64,000 bases of DNA from Paenibacillus nuruki (GTDB taxonomy: Bacteria > Bacillota > Bacilli > Paenibacillales > Paenibacillaceae), in assembly GCF_001721045.1 (NCBI RefSeq), contig NZ_MDER01000075.1, positions 62,001 to 126,000 of the forward strand, given 5' to 3'. Positions 45,064 through 54,627 of the stretch are shown piece by piece. Under the pieces are notes generated by a model that was not told the DNA's origin, searched no databases, and saw only the letters and a program-made list of their open reading frames with translations. How positions within the stretch are numbered: the first letter of the stretch is position 1; the number at the start of each line of letters is the position of its first letter. The position numbers and the translations under genes are program-made.

Positions 45064-46731
45064 ATGTCAACCCACATCAGCAAGTTGAAAGCCGGAACTC
45101 CGCGTATTTGGACGACACGTCGTGATGAAAAAAAACGTCGTATGGAAAAGGTTCGCTCGATGTTAAACGGTGTGATTTTGCCTACGGATCATATTGTAGA
45201 TGCAATGGAAGTCTTGTTAGTTAGCGGTGATCGAGTAGCGCTAGAAGGTAATAATCAGAAACAAGCTAGCTTCTTATCCCAAGCATTATCCAATGTGAAT
45301 CCGCAAGTGGTTAACAATCTGCATATGATTATGTCCAGTGTATCTCGCCCAGAACATTTAGACATTTTCGAAAAAAATATTGCTAGCAAACTTGATTTCT
45401 CGTATGCAGGCCCTCAAAGTCTACGTATCGCTCAAATGGTGGAAGATCAGACGCTGAGTATCGGCTCGATTCATACGTATCTTGAACTGTATGGTCGGAT
45501 GTTTGTCGATCTGACTCCAAATATCGCATTGGTTGCCGCTGACAAAGCAGATCGTCAAGGTAATCTATACACAGGTGCCAATACGGAAGAAACACCAACG
45601 ATTATTGAAGCCACTGCTTTCCGCGATGGAATCGTTATTGTACAGGTGAATGAAATTGTAGATGAATTACCACGTGTAGACGTACCTGCTTCTTGGATCG
45701 ATGTCATTGTTGAAGCCGATCAACCGTATCAATTAGAAGCGTTATTTACCCGTGATCCACGTCATATCAAAGAAACCCATATCTTAATGGGCATGATGGC
45801 AATTCGAGGCATCTATGAACGGCATCAAGTTCAATCGCTGAATCATGGGATTGGATTCAATACAGCTGCTATTGAATTGTTATTACCCACCTATGGAGAA
45901 TCGCTTGGACTACGAGGTAAGATTTGCAAAAATTGGGTGCTCAATCCTCATCCTACGTTAATTCCTGCTATTGAAAGTGGATGGGTCGAAAGTGTACATT
46001 GCTTCGGCGGTGAAGTCGGTATGGAAAAATATACAGCCGCTCGCCCGGATGTCTTTTTCACCGGACATGACGGTACAATTCGATCGAATCGGGCAATGGG
46101 GCAAGTTGCTGGACAGTATGCGGCAGATATGTTTATCGGAGCCAGTCTACAGATTGATCCAGACGGCAACTCCTCAACAGTGACCTCGGGTCGGTTAAGT
46201 GGTTTTGGCGGTGCACCAAATATGGGTAGTGATGCTCGTGGACGTCGTCATGATACAGAAGCATGGCTGAATATGATAAAAGATCAAGATCCTATCGTAC
46301 GTGGACGCAAATTAGTAGTGCAAATGGTAGAAACTTTCCAATCAGGGGATCAACCTACATTTGTCGATCAACTGGATGCGATTCAAGTAGGGCATGATGC
46401 AGGTCTACCGCTTGCTCCTGTTATGATCTATGGAGATGATGTAACCCATGTCGTTACTGAAGAAGGAATCGCTTATCTCTACAAAGCGCAAAATATCGAA
46501 GAACGTCGTACTGCATTAGCGGCGATTGCTGGAGTGACCCCTTTAGGTCAACGTCATGATACCGATCTGAATGAGAAATTACGTCAAGATGGACTGATTG
46601 CTTTTCCAGAAGATTTGGAGATTCGACGTACCGATGCGAAGCGTTCTTTGTTAGCTGCGAAAAGTATAGAAGAACTTGTAGAATGGTCAGATGGATTATA
46701 CGAACCACCATCCAAATTCCGGAGCTGGTAA
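45064..46731 (+). CDS. mdcA: Malonate decarboxylase alpha subunit (acetyl-ACP:malonate ACP transferase)
   Basis: The 555-aa subunit exchanges the acetyl group on the carrier MdcC for malonate. It begins with a distinctive WTTRRDEKKRRMEKV segment and contains GDRVALEGNNQKQASFLS, NHGIGFNTAAIELLLPTYGE and GFGGAPNMGSDARGRRH, all typical of MdcA. AAGGAGGAG precedes the ATG. It heads the operon mdcA-B-C-DE-G-H, the biotin-independent system that converts malonate to acetate and CO2 in the cytoplasm. Confidence 0.95.
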   Translation: MSTHISKLKAGTPRIWTTRRDEKKRRMEKVRSMLNGVILPTDHIVDAMEVLLVSGDRVALEGNNQKQASFLSQALSNVNPQVVNNLHMIMSSVSRPEHLDIFEKNIASKLDFSYAGPQSLRIAQMVEDQTLSIGSIHTYLELYGRMFVDLTPNIALVAADKADRQGNLYTGANTEETPTIIEATAFRDGIVIVQVNEIVDELPRVDVPASWIDVIVEADQPYQLEALFTRDPRHIKETHILMGMMAIRGIYERHQVQSLNHGIGFNTAAIELLLPTYGESLGLRGKICKNWVLNPHPTLIPAIESGWVESVHCFGGEVGMEKYTAARPDVFFTGHDGTIRSNRAMGQVAGQYAADMFIGASLQIDPDGNSSTVTSGRLSGFGGAPNMGSDARGRRHDTEAWLNMIKDQDPIVRGRKLVVQMVETFQSGDQPTFVDQLDAIQVGHDAGLPLAPVMIYGDDVTHVVTEEGIAYLYKAQNIEERRTALAAIAGVTPLGQRHDTDLNEKLRQDGLIAFPEDLEIRRTDAKRSLLAAKSIEELVEWSDGLYEPPSKFRSW

Positions 46732-46733
46732 TC

Positions 46734-47696
46734 ATGAGCATATCAAGTATATCCGCAATCCAATCAGACAAGAACCTTATAGTCAATCGTTATGCTTCTT
46801 GGTTAGGGGAGTTAGCAGTGTCTGCACTTCGAGATGAAGCTTCTTTAACCCCGAAGCCCGGATTGGTTGATCTTCATCATAATGGTTCTCATGAAGATAT
46901 GAATATTGAGTTGATGTACCAATCGGCAGCCTCTTTACAATCTACATTTACACAAATGGCTCAAGTATCTTATGGCACATATGCAGATCAATCGCTACGT
47001 GAACAACTGGCATGGATCGGACGCACAGGTGAACAGCAGATGCTTACTGTAACGAAGGGGGTCAATACCCACCGAGGAGCGATCTGGGCACTTGGATTGT
47101 TAACAGGCTCAGCTTCTATGCTTATTAGAGAAGCTTATAGGAATACAGAAGTACCCTATAGATTAAAGGCTATCTCTGCTGAACATATCGCACGTACCGC
47201 ATCTGAAATTGCTCAGTATCCCGATCGTTATGCACCTGTTACAGCTTCGCATGGTACACAGGTGAAGCATCAGTATGGAACAGGTGGAGCCAAAGACGAA
47301 GCACAACATGGATTCCCTCATGTGATCAATGTCGGGCTACCTGCTCTACAACAAGCTCGTGCACAAGGAATTGATGAATTGTATGCTCGCCTCGATAGTC
47401 TGCTGACTATTATTTCGGTTCTACCGGATACCTGTTTATTATATCGAGGAGGTCAGCAGGCGCTTGAGCAGACACAGCAACGTGCAACAGTGATTTTGTC
47501 ACAAGGTGGAACATCTACAACTAAAGGCTGGCAAGCTCTATTAGCATTCGATCAGTGGATGGTGAAGCATCATTTCTCCCCGGGAGGTAGTGCTGATCTA
47601 CTTGCAGCTACTTTATATATCGATTCGATTCTTAAAGGCATCACAGATAGGACTGACATGGAATCTCTTTCAAAAACGACAGGAGGTCGTATGTAA
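46734..47696 (+). CDS. mdcB: Triphosphoribosyl-dephospho-CoA synthase
   Basis: The 320-aa enzyme makes the 2'-(5''-triphosphoribosyl)-3'-dephospho-CoA precursor of the MdcC prosthetic group from ATP and dephospho-CoA. Family segments are LTPKPGLVDLHHNGSHEDM, GVNTHRGAIWALGLLTG and a long C-terminal part with FSPGGSADLLAATL. The ATG at 46734 follows the mdcA stop by 2 bases. Its ribosome site is poor, so coupling is likely. The frame opens earlier inside mdcA, which I take as chance. Confidence 0.93.
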   Translation: MSISSISAIQSDKNLIVNRYASWLGELAVSALRDEASLTPKPGLVDLHHNGSHEDMNIELMYQSAASLQSTFTQMAQVSYGTYADQSLREQLAWIGRTGEQQMLTVTKGVNTHRGAIWALGLLTGSASMLIREAYRNTEVPYRLKAISAEHIARTASEIAQYPDRYAPVTASHGTQVKHQYGTGGAKDEAQHGFPHVINVGLPALQQARAQGIDELYARLDSLLTIISVLPDTCLLYRGGQQALEQTQQRATVILSQGGTSTTKGWQALLAFDQWMVKHHFSPGGSADLLAATLYIDSILKGITDRTDMESLSKTTGGRM

Positions 47697-47995
47697 TGGA
47701 AATTATTCATCTGCAATATCCAGCGAAGCAAACATTAACTCAGCGTGCACATATCGGTGTAGCCGGGTCAGGCGACTTGGAACTATTAATTGAACCTTCT
47801 ACAGACAATCAAGCATATATTCAGATCAGTACAAGTGCAAATGGATTTGAAGATATTTGGCGTGCAGTATTTGATCGCTTTTTCAAAATCTATTCGTATG
47901 CGGTAAAGATTGAAATTAACGATTTTGGCGCTACACCGGGTGTCGTCAACTTGCGATTAACTCAAGCCATGGAGGTGCTTCGTGATGGACAATAA
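47696..47995 (+). CDS. mdcC: Malonate decarboxylase acyl carrier protein (delta subunit)
   Basis: The 99-aa carrier holds the phosphoribosyl-dephospho-CoA arm. The modified serine lies in HIGVAGSGDLELLIE (about residue 24-25), matching the VGSGDLE motif of MdcC. The C-terminal INDFGATPGVVNLRLTQA is also typical. Its ATG overlaps the mdcB stop (ATGG/TAATG arrangement, 1 base) and its 3' end overlaps the next gene by 11 bases. Confidence 0.94.
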   Translation: MEIIHLQYPAKQTLTQRAHIGVAGSGDLELLIEPSTDNQAYIQISTSANGFEDIWRAVFDRFFKIYSYAVKIEINDFGATPGVVNLRLTQAMEVLRDGQ

Positions 47996-49718
47996 TACTC
48001 AACCTTTAAATATAGCGACAGAAAGTTTTATCGAATTATCAGGACGGGAACGTGCACAAGCTGTACTTGATGCTGGTAGCTTTCGCGAATTGATCGGACC
48101 TTTTGATCGAATGACTTCGCCTCATTTACCATTGCAGGGCATTGTGGCACAAAGTGATGATGGAGTGATCGTAGGCAGAGGAACGATTGATGGAGAACCT
48201 GCGGTAGCGATTGCACTTGAAGGTGCTTTTCAAGGTGGTGGGATCGGTGAAGTCTGTGGAGCCAAAATCTCAGGTGCGCTCGAACAAGTACTTCGTGATC
48301 ATGAAAAAGGAATCAAAACACGTCCTGTCCTGTTACTCGAAACAGGTGGAGTACGACTACAAGAAGGAAATTACGGTCTACTGGCGATTGCTGAGATCGG
48401 AGCAGCTATTATGGCGCTTCGTCCGTATACACCTGTAGTAAGTGTGATCTCGGGTATGATTGGCTGTTATGGCGGAATGTCGATCTGTGCGGCAGGATTA
48501 TCCAGTCATTTAATCATGACCCGTCAAGGTCGCTTACAGTTGAATGGTTCAGAAGTGATTGAGCAAGAAGCAGGGATTCAAGAAATGGATGCATCGGATC
48601 GTTCTCGTATCTGGTCGATGGTAGGCGGAGAGCAACGAGTCGCCGCTGGTTTTGCAGATACACTGGTGAATGATGATATCCACGAAATTAACGAAGCGAT
48701 TCATGACGTTTTCCGCCAAGGGATTCGAGAAGTGACACGTACAGCGCAAGTCGATCGTTACCTTGCTTTGTTGGCTGCTGTCGATGCGAATACATTGATT
48801 GTTCCCTCTTCGATTCGTGAATCTTGGAAATCCGGTATCGTAGACCAAGAGAATTTACAGTCACAATTGGGAGCACAGCAAGCTCAAGCCAATGATTCAG
48901 TTGTTGAAGCACCTATCACCAGAGGACGGACATGGTTTGAAGCATTATCCGGTCAATCGGCTTCGGCTCAGCAAGGGATTGCTTCCGTACTTTGTGCAGA
49001 TACTGAATTAGAGAATCAACAGGTACGTTATATCTCGGTTGTTCCGAATCCAAATGCACGATTTGTGAGAGCTCGCCAAGGTGAGATTGGACTTGAAGAA
49101 GGATGGAATATCGCTCGTTCTATTCGTGAAGCGATTGAAGCAGACAAAGACGGAGAAAAGCGCGCGATTGTAGCCATCGTAGATGTTCCTAGTCAAGCTT
49201 ATGGTTATCGTGAAGAAGTATTAGGTATTCATTTATCATGCGGATCAGCTGTGGATGCTTATGCTAGTGCCCGTCTTGCCGGTCATCCTGTGATTGCTTT
49301 GATTGTAGGTAATGCTATCTCGGGTGCATTTCTAGCCCATGGTATGCAAGCGAATCGATTACTTGCTTTAGATGATGAAAAAGTAACCGTACAAGTCATG
49401 TCCAAGCAGTCTGCGGCTCGTATCACACGTCGTTCCATCGAACAGTTAAATGAAGCGGCGACTAAAGTGCCAGGTGCGGCTTACGATATTCGTTCTTTTG
49501 CCAAATTGGGAGCTTTGGATCAATTGATCGAAGGAATCGAAGCAGATCAACCACAAGACAAAGATATCGAGCGCATTCAGCAATATCTGATTGCAGCTAT
49601 TGCAGAGACTCGTCAAGGACCTCGTGATCTTAGTGTACGTCTAACCAGTGCAACTGCGGCGACAGGTAGAGCTTCTTCTATCAAAGTAAGACAGTTATTA
49701 GCAGAGCAATGGGATTAA
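47985..49718 (+). CDS. Fused malonate decarboxylase beta and gamma subunits (MdcD-MdcE)
   Basis: The 577-aa protein joins two carboxyltransferase-fold subunits that are separate genes in Klebsiella, Acinetobacter and Pseudomonas. Residues 1 to about 290 match MdcD (ELSGRERAQAVLDAGSF, GGGIGEVCGAKISGALE, LLLETGGVRLQEGN). A Gln/Ala-rich linker at about 290-310 leads into MdcE, which begins TRGRTWFEALSG at about residue 312 and contains GAFLAHGMQANR. Together they decarboxylate malonyl-MdcC to acetyl-MdcC. GGAGGTG at 47971-47977 fits the ATG at 47985 better than GTG 47982. Confidence 0.92.
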   Translation: MDNNTQPLNIATESFIELSGRERAQAVLDAGSFRELIGPFDRMTSPHLPLQGIVAQSDDGVIVGRGTIDGEPAVAIALEGAFQGGGIGEVCGAKISGALEQVLRDHEKGIKTRPVLLLETGGVRLQEGNYGLLAIAEIGAAIMALRPYTPVVSVISGMIGCYGGMSICAAGLSSHLIMTRQGRLQLNGSEVIEQEAGIQEMDASDRSRIWSMVGGEQRVAAGFADTLVNDDIHEINEAIHDVFRQGIREVTRTAQVDRYLALLAAVDANTLIVPSSIRESWKSGIVDQENLQSQLGAQQAQANDSVVEAPITRGRTWFEALSGQSASAQQGIASVLCADTELENQQVRYISVVPNPNARFVRARQGEIGLEEGWNIARSIREAIEADKDGEKRAIVAIVDVPSQAYGYREEVLGIHLSCGSAVDAYASARLAGHPVIALIVGNAISGAFLAHGMQANRLLALDDEKVTVQVMSKQSAARITRRSIEQLNEAATKVPGAAYDIRSFAKLGALDQLIEGIEADQPQDKDIERIQQYLIAAIAETRQGPRDLSVRLTSATAATGRASSIKVRQLLAEQWD

Positions 49719-50368
49719 GTATAGCTCCTCATGATTTACTTCAACTCAATTCACGCTGGAGAGAAGTAGAAGCAGATCATGATCTGCCTGAATGGGTGCT
49801 TAGATCACTAGAACATACACCATGGGTCGTCGTCAGACGTGCTCCTGCGCTAGAAGGTCAGATTGCTGTAGGTGTTCGTGGTAAAGAGCGTCATCTAAGG
49901 CAAGCATTAACGATTCCAGATCATCTAGTTGTTCAACAAGTGACACCAGAGCAATTATTACAGTCCTCTCTATCTCCTGATCACCGTTCGATAGCGAAAG
50001 AACGTTGGCACACTATGCCAGCCCTACAAGTTTTAGAGCAACTTGCTGTATCGTGGAAATCATATGATCTCCATTGGGGGCCAGCAGGAAGCACTGGATT
50101 TGAATTAGCTACCGGTATGCCAACATTGACGATGACTAGCGATCTGGATATTGTACTGCGTTGTACTTCATTTCTTGCTCCTGTGTTAGCAGAGCAATTA
50201 TTAGAACAAACATTGGATCTTCCGGTACGTGTCGATGTACAGATAGAGACGCCTTATGGAGCAGTAGCTCTAAGTGAATGGGCAAGACCAGCTACTGATC
50301 AGGTGTTAATGCGTACTTTGCAAGGGCCTTTGCTGGTGACTGATCCGTGGAATCCACGCCTCGTATAA
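49709..50368 (+). CDS. mdcG: Phosphoribosyl-dephospho-CoA transferase
   Basis: The 219-aa enzyme attaches the prosthetic group to MdcC. Family features are the N-terminal APHDLLQL, WVVVRRAPALEGQIAVGVRG, WGPAGSTGFELATG (about residues 122-135) and SDLDIVLR with two acidic residues of the nucleotidyltransferase type. The ATG overlaps the end of the mdcDE gene by 10 bases, so it is translated as part of the same coupled operon. Product identity rests mainly on these motifs and the operon position. Confidence 0.9.
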   Translation: MGLSIAPHDLLQLNSRWREVEADHDLPEWVLRSLEHTPWVVVRRAPALEGQIAVGVRGKERHLRQALTIPDHLVVQQVTPEQLLQSSLSPDHRSIAKERWHTMPALQVLEQLAVSWKSYDLHWGPAGSTGFELATGMPTLTMTSDLDIVLRCTSFLAPVLAEQLLEQTLDLPVRVDVQIETPYGAVALSEWARPATDQVLMRTLQGPLLVTDPWNPRLV

Positions 50369-50431
50369 TTATGATTGATCCAAAGTTATAAAATAACTGA
50401 CAAACACGATCAGATGAAGGAGAGATGCCAG

Positions 50432-51364
50432 ATGAGTGTAGTCATGCTTTTTCCCGGTCAAGGTTCACAGCGTGCAGGGATGTTGCATGAATTGCCGGAT
50501 CATTCTGTGATTAAGCAGACACTGACAGAAGCAGAAGACCTTTTACAATTAAAGATCGATCAACTGGATAGTGAAGAAGCATTACAGACAACCGATCATG
50601 TGCAGATGTCTCTTTGTATTGCTGAAGTAGCTGTGTCTAGAGCTTTGGCGGCAGAAGGCGTTCTTCCTGATCTTGTAGCGGGTCATAGTGCAGGTGCTTT
50701 TGCCGCGGCAGTGGCTTCAGGTTCACTTTCGTTCAAAGATGCTCTACATCTAACTCGCTTACGCGGTCAATTGATGATGGAAGCTTATCCACAAGGGTAT
50801 GGAATGGGTGTAATTACGGGAATGACTCAGCGTCAGGTGGAACAGATTCGTCTGAGTATTCATTCTGAAGAGCATCCAGTATATATCGCTAATCTAAATG
50901 CCCCAACACAGATTACTGTCGCAGGGCAGTGGCAAGCGATCGACCAACTGTTGACCACATGCAAAAGCAAAGGAGCACATACTGCCAAACGATTGAATGT
51001 CAGTGTACCCTCCCATTGTCCATTATTATCTTCTGTATCCGATCAGTTAGCTACAGCACTGCATGATATGGAAGTGTCTCGTCCACTTATCCCGTATGCA
51101 GGCAATTATAAAGGGCGTGCTATTCGTACAGCAGAAGGAATTGTAGAAGATTTATCTTTAAATATTGCTCATCCTGTACGCTGGCATGAAGTGACTACTT
51201 TATTTTATGAATTAGGTGCTCGGTTATTTCTAGAAATGCCTCCCGGACAAGTATTAAGTGGTCTGGCTTCTGCTGCTTTTCCAGAAGCTCGTGCAGAAGC
51301 CTTATCTTCCAGTCGGCTCGATAATGCAGTCATTTTGGCAAAGCGAGAGCAAGGTAACCGCTAA
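50432..51364 (+). CDS. mdcH: Malonyl-CoA:ACP transacylase of malonate decarboxylase (epsilon subunit)
   Basis: The 310-aa FabD-like enzyme loads the carrier with malonyl groups to prime the cycle. It has MLFPGQGSQRAGML at the N-terminus, the active-site GHSAGAFAAA serine (about residue 87), LTRLRGQLM with the conserved Arg, and VPSHCPLL with the catalytic His. AAGGAGAG lies 9 bases before the ATG at 50432; the frame is open from 50375 without such support. It ends the mdc operon. A FabD for fatty-acid synthesis would normally sit with fab genes, so the epsilon-subunit role is preferred. Confidence 0.92.
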   Translation: MSVVMLFPGQGSQRAGMLHELPDHSVIKQTLTEAEDLLQLKIDQLDSEEALQTTDHVQMSLCIAEVAVSRALAAEGVLPDLVAGHSAGAFAAAVASGSLSFKDALHLTRLRGQLMMEAYPQGYGMGVITGMTQRQVEQIRLSIHSEEHPVYIANLNAPTQITVAGQWQAIDQLLTTCKSKGAHTAKRLNVSVPSHCPLLSSVSDQLATALHDMEVSRPLIPYAGNYKGRAIRTAEGIVEDLSLNIAHPVRWHEVTTLFYELGARLFLEMPPGQVLSGLASAAFPEARAEALSSSRLDNAVILAKREQGNR

Positions 51365-51394
51365 CGTAATCTAAGCTATACGCAAAATACATGC

Positions 51395-51438
51395 ATAAAC
51401 ATGTGCTCTTATCTTCAAAAGAAGAGCGCATGTTTATA
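51395..51438 (+). terminator. Hairpin after the mdc operon
   Basis: ATAAACATGTGCTCTT pairs with AAGAGCGCATGTTTAT (16 bp, one G-U) around a 12-base loop. No T run follows on the plus strand, so termination may be incomplete. Confidence 0.7.
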
Positions 51439-51535
51439 TACATAGAAGAAGTGTACTATAATAAATATAGTCATTATGTATAAATGACCATTTGGATTGA
51501 TCTTGTTGCAGCGTATTAGAGAGGATGAGAAAAAG

Positions 51536-53005
51536 ATGGAAACGACACAAATTCATACACAATACGGAGAATTACAAGGTATACGTGAACATGGAGCAGT
51601 GATCTGGAAAGGGGTTCCTTTTGCAGAACCACCTGTTGGAGAACTGCGTTTTCAAGCTCCAAGACCGCCGCAACCATGGCAAGGTGTGAAAGAAGCATTG
51701 CATTTTGGTCCGATTGCTCCTCAACCGGTATACGAAGGAGCGAGTATGTTCGGTTCTGGAAGTGAACCTCCTGTGCAATCGGAAGATTGTTTATATTTGA
51801 ATATATGGGCTTCGGATAAATCGACTCAAAAGAGACCTGTTATGGTCTGGATTCACGGAGGTTCTTTTGTAACAGGTGCAGGTAGTATTCCTTTGTATGA
51901 CGGAACATCGCTTGCAGTTAACGGAGATATGATTGTAATAACGATTAACTATAGATTAGGGCCATTTGGATTTTTGAATTTATCATCTTATGGTGATGAT
52001 TATCATTCCAATGTTGGCTTGTTGGATCAGATTGCGGCGTTAGAATGGATCAAAAACAATATCGAAGCATTTGGTGGCGATCCTGAACGTGTAACTGTAT
52101 TCGGTGAATCCGCAGGTGCAATGAGTATTGCATCTCTTTTGGCAATGCCAGCCGCTAAAGGGTTATTCCAAAGTGCTATTATGCAAAGTGGTGCCGCTCA
52201 AGTAATGCCAACAGAAGTCAGCAGACAAATTGCAGACGGATTTGTACAAGCATTGGGTGTAGGTGAACAAGACTTATCCAAGTTGTATACCGCTTCAACG
52301 GAAGAAATATTGCAAGCAGGTAATCGTGTGAGTCAAATGCTTGATAATGGTACATGGGCATTGTTGTTCCAACCAACGATTCATCCACACACTTTACCTG
52401 TTGAACCTATACAAGCGATCAAAGATGGCTCAGCCAAACATATTCCATTGATTATCGGTACGAATTTGGAAGAGGGTACGTTATTTTTCAATCAACCGAC
52501 TCAATTGATGAGCGAGACTCAAATTGTAAATATTGTCCAAGCTTTGTTGGGAGAAGATCCTCATGGATTATCTAAACAATATCCTTTGACTGTAAGAGGT
52601 CATGCTGATCTGATGACTGACTTGTTCTTCTGGCGTTCGGCTTTACAATGTGCTGAAGCACAGATTGGACATGCTCCAGTATGGATGTATCGATTTGATT
52701 GGTGTCAACCAGGGCATCCGTTGTTAGGAACAGCTACACATGGTGCTGAGATTGCTTTTGCTTTTAACAATCTACCTTTATTTGCTCATCTTGGATTAGA
52801 AATTGATGAAGATACGTATAATCTAGCAGAGCAAATGCAGGCGGCTTGGATTAATTTTGCGCATAACAGTATGCCGGTGACCAGCAATTTGCCGTGGTCT
52901 GATTATGATCTTAAAGAACGTTCTACTATGGTCTTTAATCGCCAGTTAAATGTGGTACACGATCCAGAAAGTAACAAACGTCAACAATTGATTTCTTATT
53001 CTTAA
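51536..53005 (+). CDS. pnbA: Carboxylesterase type B (para-nitrobenzyl esterase-like)
   Basis: The 489-aa alpha/beta-hydrolase is the same length as B. subtilis PnbA. It has the N-terminal GVPFAEPPVGELRF, SEDCLYLNIW, the oxyanion MVWIHGGSFVTGAG, the catalytic serine in FGESAGAMS (about residue 190) and a C-terminal His in THGAEIAFAF (about residue 400). Such enzymes hydrolyse various carboxylic esters; the natural substrate is unknown. The ATG at 51536 follows GAGAGGATGAG. It is a single-gene unit ending in a terminator. Confidence 0.92.
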   Translation: METTQIHTQYGELQGIREHGAVIWKGVPFAEPPVGELRFQAPRPPQPWQGVKEALHFGPIAPQPVYEGASMFGSGSEPPVQSEDCLYLNIWASDKSTQKRPVMVWIHGGSFVTGAGSIPLYDGTSLAVNGDMIVITINYRLGPFGFLNLSSYGDDYHSNVGLLDQIAALEWIKNNIEAFGGDPERVTVFGESAGAMSIASLLAMPAAKGLFQSAIMQSGAAQVMPTEVSRQIADGFVQALGVGEQDLSKLYTASTEEILQAGNRVSQMLDNGTWALLFQPTIHPHTLPVEPIQAIKDGSAKHIPLIIGTNLEEGTLFFNQPTQLMSETQIVNIVQALLGEDPHGLSKQYPLTVRGHADLMTDLFFWRSALQCAEAQIGHAPVWMYRFDWCQPGHPLLGTATHGAEIAFAFNNLPLFAHLGLEIDEDTYNLAEQMQAAWINFAHNSMPVTSNLPWSDYDLKERSTMVFNRQLNVVHDPESNKRQQLISYS

Positions 53006-53023
53006 GCAGTTGTAAATAGCATG

Positions 53024-53057
53024 AGATGAACCGATCTTTATCCGGTTCATCTTTTTT
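53024..53057 (+). terminator. Terminator after the carboxylesterase
   Basis: AGATGAACCG pairs with CGGTTCATCT, followed by six T. Confidence 0.9.
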
Positions 53058-53370
53058 ATTTGGCATTTCACTTTCGTATTCGCAAATAAGAGATATTCAG
53101 TAAAAAGAACGGATTATAGCTATAAATCTATTTTTGCATAAAAGCGAAGTACATTTTACCTATAATTGAGGATTAAGAGCTATACATTATTTCTATAATT
53201 TGTCGATATAATAGAGTAAATATCGAAAAAGGTATACATCATTTTGGCACACTTCTAGATGATCATTACTTTATAACTATAGTTACTGATTTAGCTTCTA
53301 TTTACTCGTATATACGCTATTTTGATTTTTGATATATAAATATAGAACATAATGAAATGGGGAATCGTGA
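53058..53370. other. AT-rich gap upstream of the HD-GYP gene
   Basis: No gene is seen in these 313 bases. They contain several TATAAT-like motifs and a small CGATAT/ATATCG inverted repeat near 53204-53224. I could not assign a promoter with confidence. Confidence 0.5.
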
Positions 53371-54417
53371 TTGATTATACATATTACTGAACTTAAGCAA
53401 GGCCAACGATTAAGCAGTGATACATTTAATAGTTCAGGTGTTCCGTTGTTAAAAAAAGGAGTAGATATCAAAGAAGAAGATATCACCTTATTACTGCGCC
53501 ATAAAGTAGAATACATTGATATTGATGCCAGAGAAGATATCAAACCAGTCGCTGATATGATAGCGATTACAGGATTATCTCCTGCGTTGAAAGAAAAAAT
53601 CAATCGTTCAATAGATGCATATCAGTCCATCTTTTTGGAAGCACTGACTAAAGGCAAATTCAATCCAGCTATTGTCGATGAATTGTTGCAACCCTTATTG
53701 TTGGATCTAGATGCGCAAAAAGATGTAGTAGCACTATTGTTAAATTTAGAAAAAGAAGACGATCATCTCTATAGTCACTCACTCAAAGTCGGTTTGCTGA
53801 GTTACTATATTGCAGAATGGCTGGATTATTCCAAACATGATTGTTATCGCATTAGCAAAGCAGGCTATCTACATGATATTGGTAAAAGCCGTCTGCCTTC
53901 TATTTTGCGTAGCAAGCCTGAGCAATTAAACGACTCCGAGTTCAAAGAATACAAAAATCATACCACCTATGGATACGATATTATTATGGAATCGATGAAT
54001 GATAAAGTGACTGCATCTGTTGCTTTACAGCATCATGAACGTGGAGATGGTTCAGGGTATCCGAATCGCTTATACAAACGTGGAATTCATCCATTTACGC
54101 AGATCGTATCAGTAGCAGATGTATTTGTGAATATGACTGCTAGCAAAAATCAACAAAACAAACAAGGATTTGTTGCTGTATTGCAAAGCATTTACGAATT
54201 AGGATTTTCCAAATTAAATGAAAAGCCGGTTCAAGCGTTAATTCATCATCTTGCTCCTAATCTGATCGGCAAAAAAGTTCAATTGACCAATGGAGAACAA
54301 GGGACGATTATTTTAAATAATCCACTGGATATTTTTAGACCTTTGATACAGATAAATGATCAATTTGTCGATTTAACCAAAGTCAGAGAACTGCATATCG
54401 AAGAAATCTTTGTCTAA
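53371..54417 (+). CDS. HD-GYP domain protein, probable cyclic-di-GMP phosphodiesterase
   Basis: The 348-aa protein has an N-terminal region of about 110 residues of the kind found before HD-GYP domains. The catalytic domain (about 120-290) follows, with HSLKVGLLSYYIAEWL, the HD pair in GYLHDIGKSRLP, HTTYGYDI and the diagnostic HHERGDGSGYPNRLYKRGI (GYP). HD-GYP proteins degrade cyclic di-GMP and so affect motility and biofilm. The TTG at 53371 follows GGGGA by 7 bases. There is no membrane segment. It is transcribed alone. Confidence 0.9.
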   Translation: MIIHITELKQGQRLSSDTFNSSGVPLLKKGVDIKEEDITLLLRHKVEYIDIDAREDIKPVADMIAITGLSPALKEKINRSIDAYQSIFLEALTKGKFNPAIVDELLQPLLLDLDAQKDVVALLLNLEKEDDHLYSHSLKVGLLSYYIAEWLDYSKHDCYRISKAGYLHDIGKSRLPSILRSKPEQLNDSEFKEYKNHTTYGYDIIMESMNDKVTASVALQHHERGDGSGYPNRLYKRGIHPFTQIVSVADVFVNMTASKNQQNKQGFVAVLQSIYELGFSKLNEKPVQALIHHLAPNLIGKKVQLTNGEQGTIILNNPLDIFRPLIQINDQFVDLTKVRELHIEEIFV

Positions 54418-54456
54418 GTACTCCCTATACGATATATACATCATTCAAATAAGAAG

Positions 54457-54488
54457 AAAAGGAACTTGTTAGCGCAAGTTCCTTTTTG
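54457..54488 (+). terminator. Terminator after the HD-GYP gene
   Basis: AAAAGGAACTTG pairs with CAAGTTCCTTTT around a 6-base loop, followed by T. Confidence 0.9.
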
Positions 54489-54627
54489 CTATGTCTACAG
54501 CAAGTTACTCCTGCTATCAACAGTACCGTTAATGAATACGAATAGATGGTTAATAGGTTGATACATCCTGATGAGGATAAATCGTGATCTGACTCATTAA
54601 GGATACGAATGGAGGCACACTACACGT

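Noticed and set aside
46683-46733. Upstream extension of mdcB inside mdcA
   Set aside because: The added 17 residues lie within the mdcA coding end and lack a ribosome site; the family N-terminus fits the ATG at 46734.
53245-53260. SigL (sigma-54)-like TGGCAC box upstream of the HD-GYP gene
   Set aside because: The -12 half reads TAGAT, without the required GC, and no enhancer-binding activator is seen.
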